Notes: generated by a model not told the origin, from the sequence alone. DNA of 64,000 nucleotides from Planctomycetes bacterium B3_Pla (GCA_005223045.1 NJBM01000025.1:1-64000); one strand, 5' to 3'. Counted from the stretch's first letter, positions 54,256 through 63,716 are shown. A program made the numbers and translations.

Positions 54256-57200
54256 CTATGGTTGGCCTGAGTAGTTGCGATTTGTCCTGTTGTAAGTGAT
54301 GCTCGTATAGTCTCGGTAGGCCGGGCCAAAGCTATAACCGGCCTTTGCCGGGGTGACTCGACCCAGCCAGCCTCGCAGCACAATCAGGCTGTAGTAGCCG
54401 GTCGAGTCGGTAACGCCCGAGCCGCCGCCGTTGTCAGCCGAGACTGTCACTCCCGGAATACCCGAACCATCGTCGGTGCGAACATATCCGGATATGGTGT
54501 GAGTCTGCGCTCTTGTGTAATTTCGATCAACTCTGTCGTAGGTGATATTTGTATAATTATAATATGCTGGGCTAAACATATAGCCGATTCTTGACGGAAC
54601 GATTCGACCCGACCAGCCGTAAGGAACGGTCAGACTGTAGTAACCGGTCTGGTCAGTAACGTATAAGTCGCCGCCGTTGTCGGCTGAAACGGTCACACCT
54701 GAAATACCTGAGCCATCGAAAGACAACACGTGGCCGGATATAGTCAGAGTTCTTTCTATTGCCGCGTAGCCTTGATTGGTACGGTCGTCAACAGCATTCA
54801 CGTAGTCTATAGATTCGGGATCAAAAACATACCCGATCCCGGATGGGACAATCCGGCCCGACCAGCCATAAGGTATTGCCAGGCTGTAATAGCCCATAGA
54901 ATCCGTGGCGCTCGAAACTGTGCCGTCACTCGCCGCCATGACCGCACCTGAAATTGGCAGACCGTCCGCCGTACGAACATAGCCGGAAATCCTGCGAGTC
55001 CGGGCGGTATAGTCCCGATTGCTCCAGTCGTCAGTGACGCTCACATACTCCAGATAGGGGACCGTGAACTCGTAGCCGGGCTTTGAGGGGGCAACTCTGC
55101 CGGACCAGCCGTAGGGAACGAGCAGTCGGTAGTAGCCGGCTGAATCGGTAGTGGCCGAGCCGCCGCCGTTGTTCGCTGAAACGGTCACGCCTGACATGCC
55201 CGAGCCTGACGAGGTCAGCACGTGGCCGGAAAGAGTATGAGTTCGGACAGCCGCTTCATAATCACGAACCTGATCGGATGTAACGCTGCCGTAAACTGTC
55301 TCAATAGGAGCGAACACATAACCAGCCTGTGACAGAGTAACCCGACCCGACCAGCCGTAGTGGACCTGCGTACTATAGTAACCGTTCTCATCGGTATAAA
55401 CAGTATCTGGAAATCCGTGCATCTGTACGTCTGGTAGGCCGATATCCTGGAATGTCGCCCTGCCTGATATGATCCAAGTGCGATCTACGGCGTAAGTGAT
55501 TTCCAACTTCGGCGCATCAGCCCCCTCTCGGTCAAACGAGGAAAAGCATCGGTAGCCGCCATGATCCTGCCGAGTGCCGAGAAGGATTGCCATCGAATTG
55601 TTAGCCGACCACCCATCCCGACTAACGACTTCGCGGATCACGTCGGAAATATCTGGGCTATCGTACCACGTGTCTGCCACCCAGGGCTGGTCGATATCCC
55701 AGTTGACCGAGGCGCCGGTCTTGAGCAGAGAACCGACATGACGGGAACCGCCAAGAGCATCCGCATCGTCAGCGGCCTCGGCTTCGATCTTACCGAAAAC
55801 AATTTCGTTCAACTGACTACTATATGATTTCACCCGCAAGCGAGCACTGATAATCTCGGCGCCTCGCGGAACGTTTACATTTCTAAAAACCATGCCTGAG
55901 ATCTGATAAGGCGGCGAATCGTTTTCTGCGGAACCAACTATGAGGCAGTCCGCTCCCAGGTCTTGTGATGTTTCGTCCGAAGCATACCCGTCATCTTCAC
56001 TGGCTGAAACCTGGCGTTCGACAGTTAACGCACCGGCGCCGATTGATTCTGAAGCAATAGTTCCCTCGTAGGGTATGCAATTGTGCGCGGTGACAACAAT
56101 GTTGTAGCGACCCCGCTGGGAAGTGGCAAATCCGACGAACGTGACATTGCCCGATTCATTTGTCAGGTCTGTCCAGTAGTCATCCGGGGCGGCAGCGCGT
56201 GAGATGGTAACTCTCGCGTTGACCAGCGGCTCCAGGCCTTTTCGGACAGATATCGTTATGTCCGCCACATGTCCGACATTTACGGCGGAAGGATGAGTCA
56301 CATCGGCAGACGTCAGCAGTTCGGGAATGCCGGTCCTGATCTCCATTGTCGGATCACCGAACCATACGAATTCATCGATAGTAGTTTTTGTATAATCCCA
56401 ATTGTACGAGTACTTAGTGAGCATGTACTGCTTGCCGTACTCGAAGACGGGACCCATTCGATAAATCGGGTCAGAACCCCCGTAGGATCCCCCGTAACGT
56501 TCCACGAAATCGGGCCAGATTGCGTCCATCCACCCCCAGACAAGGCGGTCGTTTCTTCCGGAGTAACTTACCCGCGTGGCGCCTATGACACCCACGGCGC
56601 CTCCTTTCGGATTCAAAATGAAATTCTCGCAGAGGCTTTCACTATCAGGTTCGCTTTCGTATATCCGGACAACCGAGTCATCCGAATACATCTCGTACTG
56701 AGGATCGTCGGTCTCATTGTCGAACCATCCGGTCATGCACGTAGCGCTAAACACAACGGGGGTAAGGAAACCGTTTGTCAAAGCAGCGGCATCGTTTTCC
56801 TGGAAACCAGGCTGAATCCATCCCCCGAGATATGACCACCCGCGAGGAACCGAGCGCATCAGACGAGCGCCATGTCCTCGGTAGCTCACGAGAAATGTGC
56901 CGCTGTTGATCGCATCCGCGATGCCCGCGCCGCTTGCATTCCACTCAAAAGAAGGCTCAAGAAGATAGTCCGGCAACGGTTGTCTGCCTCCGCCGTCACT
57001 CTCGAACACATACTCGGCAGACCAATGAGTCGGCTCGACACCGGGATCATTATAGTAGATGCGCCGGCCACTGTAACCGGCGCCGTGAAGGTACCGGTAA
57101 ACATCCTCCGATGTACCAACGAATCGCGTATCGGCATAGCCATCCCGGGGGTAATTATCGTTAAAGTAGGCGACAGCGGCAAAGTTCGCGTAAAAGTCCC

Positions 57201-58458
57201 CGTTAGCAGCCGGGTCGGGCGGCGTGCGCTCGTAGTTTATGATGCGGTCCACCGCCATTTGCGCTTCGGCCGCCGTATCTACCGGCAGGCGACCCACGAA
57301 CAGATCGGCGATACCGTCCTCATCCGTGTCTCCGTAATACCTGTCACTCGCAACTTTGCCCTGCCGCAATCCGTCCGGCCGCTCATCATTCGAGGCGTGC
57401 TCCAGCTCATAAAAGCACGGAATATATTCGGCATCACCCAAGAGCAGGACATACAGCGGGGCGGGCAACCATTCGCTCTGTGATCTGTCAATGTAGCGTT
57501 CAATCTCTGCCGCCGTGATTCCGGTATCGCCGGTGGTAATTGCCCTCGTGCGAAAGCCGCTCAAACGCTTCCAGTCAACGAGCGTCTCAGCGGCGGCATA
57601 GAAAGCGGGATCGCAAATAATCAGGTAATCGCAGCCGACGGCCTGCCCGTTCCCGATACGATCCAACGCCGTATTCGTCTGAACTGCGTACAGGCTGTGC
57701 GCAGAGTTGGATTGTTTGTCTCTCTGCCGCTGTGCGCCAAGCACTGCATCAGCGTTTACAGCCAGCCGCGACAGCATCGTTTCAAATTCAGTGCTTTTCA
57801 GGCGTATTGGCACGGACTGAACTTCGCCGTCAAAATCCAGTTCTACAGCCAGGTCGCTGTAAACACTCAGGCGGCGTGTCACCGGATTGTACTGATAGGG
57901 ATAGAGCCAGACGATGGTGCAGTCCTGCCCGCGCACATTCCTGACCGGCTCGGCCTCTGCGAGAACACCCGGATAGTCCACATCGGTCCCGTAGGTTACC
58001 GCGTCCAGGACGAATTTCGGGCCGCTCGTTGCCGGAGAATCCGCTCTCGGCGGCTGCACCGGTGGAACATCGATACCGTCAAAAACGAGCGGCTCACCCG
58101 GATCAACCCGAAGGGATAAAGCCGTGCCGTTGGGAACAAGCAGCCACTCGCCAAAGACGGGAAGGTCAGGCTTTCCAACCTCGAGTTGACCGGCTCGCGG
58201 GATGATAGGCGGCAAGCCTGCGCGGCTGTCCTGGAGCAGCATGTCTGAAATGCCCATCACGGGCAGGGAAACTTCCAATGAAAGATGCCGCCAGGACGAG
58301 CTAACAACCTTGACAGTATATCCGCCAATTGCCGAATCGTCTTGAAATTGTACCTGTTGTTGTGCCCCGGCAAGCGGCGAGGCCATGAGAAGCCAGCTCA
58401 CAACTGCCGGCAGCATATAGACCAGAAACTTTCGCCAACGATTTGACGATTCATTCAT
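54256..58458 (-). CDS. Gingipain-like C25 peptidase with DNRLRE-like and five carboxypeptidase-regulatory-like repeats
   Basis: 1400 aa from ATG 58458 (GAGG 6 bp upstream; an alternative starts at 58488). After a signal peptide comes a pro-region, then the C25 domain from about residue 270: YLIICDPAFYAAAETLVDWK, LLLGDAEYIP, catalytic His in SYRGHG and catalytic Cys in FSATCMTG. A sandwich domain follows, then a DNRLRE-like domain (about 850-1010), then five repeats of about 77 residues with 'TDSTGYYSLIVPYGWSGRI' and 'YxFxPxxxxYxxxxxDxxNxxYT'. It is likely a secreted or surface Cys protease. It is separated by 308 bp from the molybdoenzyme operon. Confidence 0.87.
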   Translation of the reverse strand: MNESSNRWRKFLVYMLPAVVSWLLMASPLAGAQQQVQFQDDSAIGGYTVKVVSSSWRHLSLEVSLPVMGISDMLLQDSRAGLPPIIPRAGQLEVGKPDLPVFGEWLLVPNGTALSLRVDPGEPLVFDGIDVPPVQPPRADSPATSGPKFVLDAVTYGTDVDYPGVLAEAEPVRNVRGQDCTIVWLYPYQYNPVTRRLSVYSDLAVELDFDGEVQSVPIRLKSTEFETMLSRLAVNADAVLGAQRQRDKQSNSAHSLYAVQTNTALDRIGNGQAVGCDYLIICDPAFYAAAETLVDWKRLSGFRTRAITTGDTGITAAEIERYIDRSQSEWLPAPLYVLLLGDAEYIPCFYELEHASNDERPDGLRQGKVASDRYYGDTDEDGIADLFVGRLPVDTAAEAQMAVDRIINYERTPPDPAANGDFYANFAAVAYFNDNYPRDGYADTRFVGTSEDVYRYLHGAGYSGRRIYYNDPGVEPTHWSAEYVFESDGGGRQPLPDYLLEPSFEWNASGAGIADAINSGTFLVSYRGHGARLMRSVPRGWSYLGGWIQPGFQENDAAALTNGFLTPVVFSATCMTGWFDNETDDPQYEMYSDDSVVRIYESEPDSESLCENFILNPKGGAVGVIGATRVSYSGRNDRLVWGWMDAIWPDFVERYGGSYGGSDPIYRMGPVFEYGKQYMLTKYSYNWDYTKTTIDEFVWFGDPTMEIRTGIPELLTSADVTHPSAVNVGHVADITISVRKGLEPLVNARVTISRAAAPDDYWTDLTNESGNVTFVGFATSQRGRYNIVVTAHNCIPYEGTIASESIGAGALTVERQVSASEDDGYASDETSQDLGADCLIVGSAENDSPPYQISGMVFRNVNVPRGAEIISARLRVKSYSSQLNEIVFGKIEAEAADDADALGGSRHVGSLLKTGASVNWDIDQPWVADTWYDSPDISDVIREVVSRDGWSANNSMAILLGTRQDHGGYRCFSSFDREGADAPKLEITYAVDRTWIISGRATFQDIGLPDVQMHGFPDTVYTDENGYYSTQVHYGWSGRVTLSQAGYVFAPIETVYGSVTSDQVRDYEAAVRTHTLSGHVLTSSGSGMSGVTVSANNGGGSATTDSAGYYRLLVPYGWSGRVAPSKPGYEFTVPYLEYVSVTDDWSNRDYTARTRRISGYVRTADGLPISGAVMAASDGTVSSATDSMGYYSLAIPYGWSGRIVPSGIGYVFDPESIDYVNAVDDRTNQGYAAIERTLTISGHVLSFDGSGISGVTVSADNGGDLYVTDQTGYYSLTVPYGWSGRIVPSRIGYMFSPAYYNYTNITYDRVDRNYTRAQTHTISGYVRTDDGSGIPGVTVSADNGGGSGVTDSTGYYSLIVLRGWLGRVTPAKAGYSFGPAYRDYTSITYNRTNRNYSGQP

Positions 58459-58539
58459 CAGCATCCTCTTTGCAGACAGTTGGGCCATATTTTATTATAC
58501 ATTTTTGGCCCCTTCCGGTCAATAGAAGTTTCGCCGAAC

Positions 58540-58605
58540 CGGGTCAAATTCAGTGCGTGATGCGTCGTACGCAATACGACATACGCAATACGAATGGCTG
58601 CCGAT
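58540..58605. repeat. Dispersed 'cgtattgcgtatgtcg' repeat, inverted copy
   Basis: GTCGTACGCAATACGACATA and the following ACGCAATACG (58563-58592) are the reverse complement of the CGTATTGCGTATGTCG runs found at 22756-23300. It lies between the permease stop and the C25 gene. Its function is unknown. Confidence 0.65.
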
Positions 58606-59631
58606 TCACGATGCGGCGTCGTTGTGTTTGGCGTTTCGCAGCAGTGCGAAGCCCAATACGGCCAGCAGAACTACTGCGGCGGCGTGCTTAAAAAGGTCCG
58701 GCAACATCCAGCCGGGACGGGAAGCTATCTCGAAATCAATGCCGCGTGCCATGTAGTCGAGCAGAATGCCGCTAAGAAGGGCGCAGCCTGCGACGGTCGC
58801 AAGGTAGGTGATCGCTGTTACCTTGCCCAGGACCTTCCAGATGGTTACAAACGACGCGGCATTCGTTGCCGGGCCGGTCATGAGAAAGACCAGGGCCGCG
58901 CCGGGCGTCAAGCCTTTGAGCATCATCGCCGCGGCAACGGGCACCGAGGCCGTGGCACAGACGTAAACCGGGATTCCGAGGAACATCATCGCCACCAACG
59001 GAACAATCCCGCTGCCGAGCTTTTCTGCAAAATATCCGTCCGGCACCAGAGCGGAAATAAAGGCGGCGACGGCAAGTCCCACAAGCATTGCTTTGCCGAT
59101 ATCGCGAGGCAGCGTGACAAAGCCATATTTCAATCCTTTGGCAAGCCTGCCGGTCTTCTCGTCGGTGCAGCACTCCTCAGAACATTTCTCCGGCGGGGCG
59201 CTTTCAGCTTCTGCGGCATGTCCGAACACGTCAACGAGGCTGCCGCCGACAAGTCCGGTCACGAATGCCGCGAACGGCCTGAAGATGGCAAAGACCGGAC
59301 CCAGCAGGCTCAGCGTTACGAAGATACTGTCCACGCCCGTTTGAGGCGTCGAGAGCAGAAATGCTATCGTCGAGCCTTTACTCGCACCGTGCTTGTGCAG
59401 TGACATCGATACCGGAATCACCCCGCATGAGCACAAAGGCAGCGGGACGCCAAAAATCGACGCTTTGAGCAAGGGCCAGAGCCCCCTGCCGCCCAGATGT
59501 TTTTCGACGAGCTGCTGTGAGACCAGAACAGAGAGAAGCCCCGCGACAAGGAATCCGAACAACAAATACGGAGACATCTCGCCTATTGTACCCCAGAAAT
59601 CTATAATTATGTTTTTAACGAGACCAGCCAT
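58606..59631 (-). CDS. SO_0444-like Cu/Zn efflux permease
   Basis: 341 aa from ATG 59631; a TTG at 59670 would extend it. About eight to ten membrane helices with the family motifs PLPLCSCGVIPVSMSLHKHGAS, STPQTGVDS and TGPATNAASF, and a Cys-rich loop PEKCSEECCTDEKTG that could bind soft metals. It belongs to the DUF318/ArsP-like permeases; the CSCGVIP form matches those annotated as Cu/Zn exporters. Its position at the end of the Hcp operon, near copper proteins, suggests copper homeostasis. Confidence 0.82.
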   Translation of the reverse strand: MAGLVKNIIIDFWGTIGEMSPYLLFGFLVAGLLSVLVSQQLVEKHLGGRGLWPLLKASIFGVPLPLCSCGVIPVSMSLHKHGASKGSTIAFLLSTPQTGVDSIFVTLSLLGPVFAIFRPFAAFVTGLVGGSLVDVFGHAAEAESAPPEKCSEECCTDEKTGRLAKGLKYGFVTLPRDIGKAMLVGLAVAAFISALVPDGYFAEKLGSGIVPLVAMMFLGIPVYVCATASVPVAAAMMLKGLTPGAALVFLMTGPATNAASFVTIWKVLGKVTAITYLATVAGCALLSGILLDYMARGIDFEIASRPGWMLPDLFKHAAAVVLLAVLGFALLRNAKHNDAAS

Positions 59632-59679
59632 CGCCAAAGCCCCACTTAATTGACAACCACCACCGCCCAACCGGACGCA

Positions 59680-60408
59680 TTAAACCGTGACCGTCTCAGT
59701 TCGGCTGACGTTACCTTGCAAATCAACTGTAACATCTTCGAAGCTCAAGTCAATTTTGTTCTTGGTGATAGCTTGCCGCGCAATGTGGGTGAGCCCGGAG
59801 CAACACGGCACCTCCATGTGAACAACCGTCAAACTCTTTAGCTTGTTAGCTTGCAGAATCGCCCCAAGCTTCTCGATGTAGAACTCGACATCGTCCAGTT
59901 TCGGGCATCCGACAGCGACACTGTGACCCGCAAGGAGCTTGCTGTGGAAATCACTCATGGCGAAGGGCACGCAATCGGCGACGAGCAGCAAGTCCGCGTC
60001 GGCAAAGCAGGGTGCATTCGGCGAGAGCAGCTTCAACTGGACCGGCCAGTGACCCAATTGCGACGGCACCTCGGCAACGAGCGATTGCGTGCCGGCCCCC
60101 TTCTGCTGCAACTGCTGGGCCGCCATGCCGGGACACTGAAAACTCGCCTGTGCTTTCAGTTCTTTTTGTCGGGCCAGATGCGTCTCGGTTGCCGCTTCAT
60201 CAAATTCAACGGACTCGCGTTGCTCGATAGTTATAGCGTCTTCAGGGCAATGCCCGAGGCAAGCCCCAAGCCCGTCACAATAGATATCGCTGATAAGCTT
60301 CGCCTTGCCGTCAACTATCTCAATGGCGCCTTCTGCACAGGCGGTGACGCATTGTCCACATCCGTTGCACTTATCTTCATCAATCTTTACAATGTTCCGT
60401 AACACCAT
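59680..60408 (-). CDS. Dicluster 4Fe-4S ferredoxin-domain protein linked to hcp
   Basis: 242 aa from ATG 60408 behind GGAGAG; a GTG at 60555 would add 49 low-quality residues. The N terminus has two [4Fe-4S] motifs: CNGCGQCVTACAEG and CDGLGACLGHCPED. The C-terminal about 170 residues carry Cys in FQCPGM, LLVADCVPFAM, VAVGCPKLDD and MEVPCCSGL, so more cofactors may bind. Genes of this kind often neighbour hcp and probably give electrons to it. The 198-bp gap upstream to hcp has no supported gene. Confidence 0.82.
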   Translation of the reverse strand: MVLRNIVKIDEDKCNGCGQCVTACAEGAIEIVDGKAKLISDIYCDGLGACLGHCPEDAITIEQRESVEFDEAATETHLARQKELKAQASFQCPGMAAQQLQQKGAGTQSLVAEVPSQLGHWPVQLKLLSPNAPCFADADLLLVADCVPFAMSDFHSKLLAGHSVAVGCPKLDDVEFYIEKLGAILQANKLKSLTVVHMEVPCCSGLTHIARQAITKNKIDLSFEDVTVDLQGNVSRTETVTV

Positions 60409-60606
60409 CGCGAACTCTCCAAACAACCGGTCAGGCACATTACGTGCAGCCTTACAGCAAAAGAGCACGGCCCCACCGTCAGCATCACCTATACCGCCCT
60501 GCGAACAGGCAGCATCGGACCAGCAGCGAGGCCGGTGCTCTTCTCGTTCATTCACGACGCTCGCTTAGGCCGGCCAACAGCCGCCGCAGGCAAACGCACA
60601 AATACA

Positions 60607-61893
60607 TCATGCACTCAACATTTCAGCCAAATCTTCTTCTGCACTTGCGACCGGCTTGATTTTGAACTTCTCGACGAGCACATTGAGCACGTTCGGGGTC
60701 ACAAACGCCGGCAGGCTCGGCCCGAGCCTTATGTTCTCCACTCCAAGGTACAACAGCGTCAGCAAAATCGCAACCGCCTTCTGTTCGTACCATGAGACGA
60801 CAAGAGACAACGGCAAATCGTTCACGCCGCAGTCAAACGCATCGGCCAGCGCCAGTGCAATTTTGACGGCTGAGTAGCAGTCGTTGCACTGACCGGTATC
60901 AAGCAGACGCGGAATTCCGTCGATGTCGCCGTAGTCGCGGTCGTTCAGTCGATATTTGCCGCACGCAGCCGTAAGTATCACACAATCATCCGGCACCTTC
61001 TCGGCAAGCTCGGTGAAGTAATTGCGGCCCGGCTTGGCGCCGTCGCAGCCGCCAATAAAGAAGAAGTGCCGGATTTTGCCTGCCTTGACCGCCTCTACAA
61101 CTTTGTCGGCCAAGCCAAGGACAGCAGTATAATGGAAGCCGGTGCTGAGCGTTCCGTTGAGATTCTCGGTCAAAGCCGGCTGGGCGAGAGCCTTATCGAT
61201 TACGGCGCTGAAATCTCGACCCTTGATGTGCGTGACACCGGCAGCGCCGGCTATTCCACAGGTGAATATTCTGTCTTTGTAAGAGTCCTTCGGAATCATA
61301 ATGCAGTTAGTATTCACGAGAATGGCCCCGCTGAAGTCGTCGAACTCTTTCTTCTGATTCTGCCAGGCCGTGCCGTAATTGCCTACAAAGTGCTCGAACT
61401 TGCCAAGCTCCGGATAAGCGTGAGCAGGCAGCATTTCGCCGTGGCTATAGACGTTGATGCCCTTTCCCTCGGTCTGTTTCAGCAGCTCATAAAGGTCGAG
61501 CAGATCGTGGCCGGTAACGACAATCCCCGGCCCCGCCTTGGTGCCGCTCGGCACGCTTGTCGGAGTGGGGTTGCCGAATCTGGACGTGTGGGCGTCATTG
61601 AGCATCTCCATCACTCGCAGATTCATCTCTCCGGCTTTGAGAACCAATTCAAGATAGCGATTCAGATCAAAATCCACGTTCGTTAATGTCGAGAACATTG
61701 CCTCGTGCATAAACGCATCAACTTGTTCGTCTTTTTGCCCTAATTGTCCCGCGTGATACGCGTATGCGGCGATGCCTTTGAGCCCGAATATAAGGGTCTC
61801 CTGCAGGCTCTGAATGTCCTCGTCTTTGCCGCAAACACCGACTTTAGTGCATCCCGTGCCCCCTGCCGCTTGTTCACATTGGTTACAAAACAT
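60607..61893 (-). CDS. hcp: Hybrid cluster protein, short class III form
   Basis: 428 aa, about 120 shorter than the usual 540-550 because one helical bundle after the N-terminal Cys group is absent, as in class III proteins. The N-terminal cluster is C3-x2-C6-x8-C15-x5-C21. The hybrid cluster ligands are visible in YSHGEMLPAH (His, Glu), TNCIMIP, FIGGCDGAKPGRNYF, TAACGKYR and DTGQCNDCYSAV, with the final Glu in WYEQKAV. Hcp reduces nitric oxide to N2O in cells studied; hydroxylamine reduction is also reported. It sits in an Rrf2-headed gene run, which fits nitrosative-stress defence. Confidence 0.93.
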   Translation of the reverse strand: MFCNQCEQAAGGTGCTKVGVCGKDEDIQSLQETLIFGLKGIAAYAYHAGQLGQKDEQVDAFMHEAMFSTLTNVDFDLNRYLELVLKAGEMNLRVMEMLNDAHTSRFGNPTPTSVPSGTKAGPGIVVTGHDLLDLYELLKQTEGKGINVYSHGEMLPAHAYPELGKFEHFVGNYGTAWQNQKKEFDDFSGAILVNTNCIMIPKDSYKDRIFTCGIAGAAGVTHIKGRDFSAVIDKALAQPALTENLNGTLSTGFHYTAVLGLADKVVEAVKAGKIRHFFFIGGCDGAKPGRNYFTELAEKVPDDCVILTAACGKYRLNDRDYGDIDGIPRLLDTGQCNDCYSAVKIALALADAFDCGVNDLPLSLVVSWYEQKAVAILLTLLYLGVENIRLGPSLPAFVTPNVLNVLVEKFKIKPVASAEEDLAEMLSA

Positions 61894-61926
61894 AGTTTTC
61901 CTTTCATTCTCTGATTGATTTACAGT

Positions 61927-62643
61927 TTAGTTTTCAAGAAACAGCTCTTCTGCTATTTTGTGCCCCTCCTTGGTTTTGAAAGTCTTTTCGATAATCTCCC
62001 TGAGTCTTTCTTTGGTCGCATCCGGAAAGTCGGCAGGGATGTTCACGAGCCAGTCAGCGTCCCAGACAATGCGAAACTCGGTCGTGTCGATGTCCCTGGC
62101 ACTGTGATGGTTTGCAATGATCCTGGATATGTGCTCGGTCGCGTCAGGCGGAATATCGCACTTATCCAGAATCTCGCGGGCGATCGGAGGACCTTCGATT
62201 TCCTGGTACTTGCCCCCTGATGAGCCGTGCTTCCGCTCGGCCTCGTGAATGCCGATGTCGTGCAGGATCGCTGCCGCTCGGACCACCAGCGGATCTCCGC
62301 CCTCGACAGCGTGTATTTGCTCGGCGTAATCCAAAACCGCGTGCGCGTGCTCAATGCGTTTCCTGTCCCCGGCGAAGCATTTTTCCATTTCGTTTACGAG
62401 CTTGTCCCGAATGGCCCTCAGGCTGCTTATGACACTGACTCCCAGGCACTGTTCGGCATACTGACACCATTCGGCGCAGCCAAGGTCTATCTTCGGATTG
62501 ACCACCACTTGCCCGCAACTGCGGCATTTCAGCTTCGGCTCGTCCTTAAAGAACTCGCTAATCTTGCCGCAGCCGGAGCACTGAACCTCGAAGATATCTT
62601 CAGGCTTCCAAAATCTCTGATCTTGTCCGGGACATCGGACCAT
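61927..62643 (-). CDS. Zinc-ribbon HD-domain phosphohydrolase
   Basis: 238 aa; GGAGAG precedes the ATG. An N-terminal zinc ribbon (CSGCGKISEFF and CRSCGQVVVNP, about 22-50) is followed by an HD domain: HAHAVLDYAEQIH, AAILHDIGIHEAE (the HD pair), IIANHH and IVWDADWLVN. HD enzymes cleave phosphate esters, including nucleotides. The ribbon closely resembles the separate 53-aa ribbon protein encoded just upstream, so one may have come from the other. Its association with hcp suggests a stress-linked role. Confidence 0.82.
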   Translation of the reverse strand: MVRCPGQDQRFWKPEDIFEVQCSGCGKISEFFKDEPKLKCRSCGQVVVNPKIDLGCAEWCQYAEQCLGVSVISSLRAIRDKLVNEMEKCFAGDRKRIEHAHAVLDYAEQIHAVEGGDPLVVRAAAILHDIGIHEAERKHGSSGGKYQEIEGPPIAREILDKCDIPPDATEHISRIIANHHSARDIDTTEFRIVWDADWLVNIPADFPDATKERLREIIEKTFKTKEGHKIAEELFLEN

Positions 62644-62675
62644 AAACTACTCTCCAGTCAGTCGCTCGAGCCGGC

Positions 62676-62837
62676 TCATTTGGCTTCCTGCCGATTCGGA
62701 TTGACGACCACTACGCCACACTTGCTGCATTTCTGTTTCTCGTCATCCCCGAAGAACTCGAGGGTCTCTCCGCAGGCGGAACATTCGACTTCGAATACAC
62801 CTTCGAATCTTTGCTCTTGCCTTGGACATTTATGCAT
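62676..62837 (-). CDS. Small zinc-ribbon protein (53 aa)
   Basis: Starts at ATG 62837 with GGAGG 8 bp upstream. It encodes MHKCPRQEQRFEGVFEVECS and continues with ACGETLEFFGDDEKQKCSKCG and VVVVNPNRQEAK. Two CxxC pairs (about 19/22 and 37/40) form a zinc ribbon. It is the same kind as the first 50 residues of the HD protein that follows 32 bp downstream. It may be a metal- or redox-binding partner. Confidence 0.8.
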   Translation of the reverse strand: MHKCPRQEQRFEGVFEVECSACGETLEFFGDDEKQKCSKCGVVVVNPNRQEAK

Positions 62838-62876
62838 TTCTTAGACCTCCATTGTTTCATGTACGTTCGTTTTTGT

Positions 62877-63227
62877 TTATGTGCGGATCATCGTCAGCAA
62901 CATTTTGAATTTTTCCTCGGCGTTGACAGAATGCGGCACGTTAGCCGGCATTACAATGATCCGCCCATCCGGGACCATTTCGTCTTTTCCCCCTATCGTC
63001 AGGCGAGCCTCGCCGTCGAGAATCTGAACAACCGCGTCGTAAGGCGACGTGTGCTCGCTCAATTTCTGGCCCCTGTCAAAAGCAAACAGCGTGATCGTAC
63101 CGGCGGGCTTATCCAGAATAGCTTTGCTGACAATGGAATCAGTAGAGTATTCGACGAGACCCGCTAATTCTTGCCCTTTACCCAGACAGGCGGGCAATAC
63201 GGCTGCTTTCTGGCGTTCAACGGTCAT
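62877..63227 (-). CDS. Cupin-domain protein
   Basis: 116 aa single cupin: motif 1 is HTSPYDAVVQILDGEARLTIGG (in part) and motif 2 is IVMPANVPHSVNAEE. Only some of the usual metal ligands are visible (the His of EHTS and the His of VPHS). It overlaps the Rrf2 gene by 4 bp (ATGA) and so is co-expressed. Cupins of this kind often accompany hcp in anaerobes; the function is unknown. Confidence 0.85.
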   Translation of the reverse strand: MTVERQKAAVLPACLGKGQELAGLVEYSTDSIVSKAILDKPAGTITLFAFDRGQKLSEHTSPYDAVVQILDGEARLTIGGKDEMVPDGRIIVMPANVPHSVNAEEKFKMLLTMIRT

Positions 63228-63676
63228 TTGCTTCTCCTAATTTTGGATTTCTTCCGGCTTGTGAATCCACTCTGCACCAATTCGTCAAATGTGATGTCGG
63301 CCAAACCGCTGCTGATGCTCTCCTGAACACCGGCGAGCCTGGCCCTGACCGGACAATTCTCCTGCTTCTCACATGCATCCGAACCCAGGAGGCACCTGTT
63401 GAGGCTTATCGGCCCCTGGATCGCCTGGACAACTTCCAGCAGGTTGATCTTTGATGGCTCTCTGCCAAGGCTAAAGCCGCCCTTTGGGCCCATACAACTC
63501 TTAATCAGCTTCGATGCGTGGAGCCTTTGCATCAGCTTGCACGCCAGCGGATACGAAACATCCTCTTCGCTCGCAGCAACTCGCGTAGAGACCGGCCCGT
63601 CTCCGTAGTGTCTGGCAAGATTCACCATCAAACGCACCGCATAATCCGTATTTCTTCTTACCACATCCATTGCCAT
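63224..63676 (-). CDS. Rrf2-family Fe-S-type transcriptional regulator
   Basis: 150 aa. The winged helix-turn-helix is at the N terminus (NTDYAVRLMVNLARHYGDGPVS, in part, and YPLACKLMQRLHASKLI), followed by the wing motif SCMGPKGGFSLGREP. Three cysteines C-x6-C-x5-C (CLLGSDACEKQENCPV, about 95-110) are the likely [Fe-S] ligands, as in NsrR and IscR. It is the first gene of the hcp run and probably senses NO or Fe-S status. Confidence 0.9.
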   Translation of the reverse strand: MAMDVVRRNTDYAVRLMVNLARHYGDGPVSTRVAASEEDVSYPLACKLMQRLHASKLIKSCMGPKGGFSLGREPSKINLLEVVQAIQGPISLNRCLLGSDACEKQENCPVRARLAGVQESISSGLADITFDELVQSGFTSRKKSKIRRSK

Positions 63677-63716
63677 CCTGCTTCCAATGAATCAGGTCAT
63701 CAAGAATATCACGTTA

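Noticed and set aside
60409-60606. Extra small gene between hcp and the ferredoxin gene
   Set aside because: Several short frames exist (for example a 20-codon frame with CVC), but none has both a good RBS and a recognisable motif.
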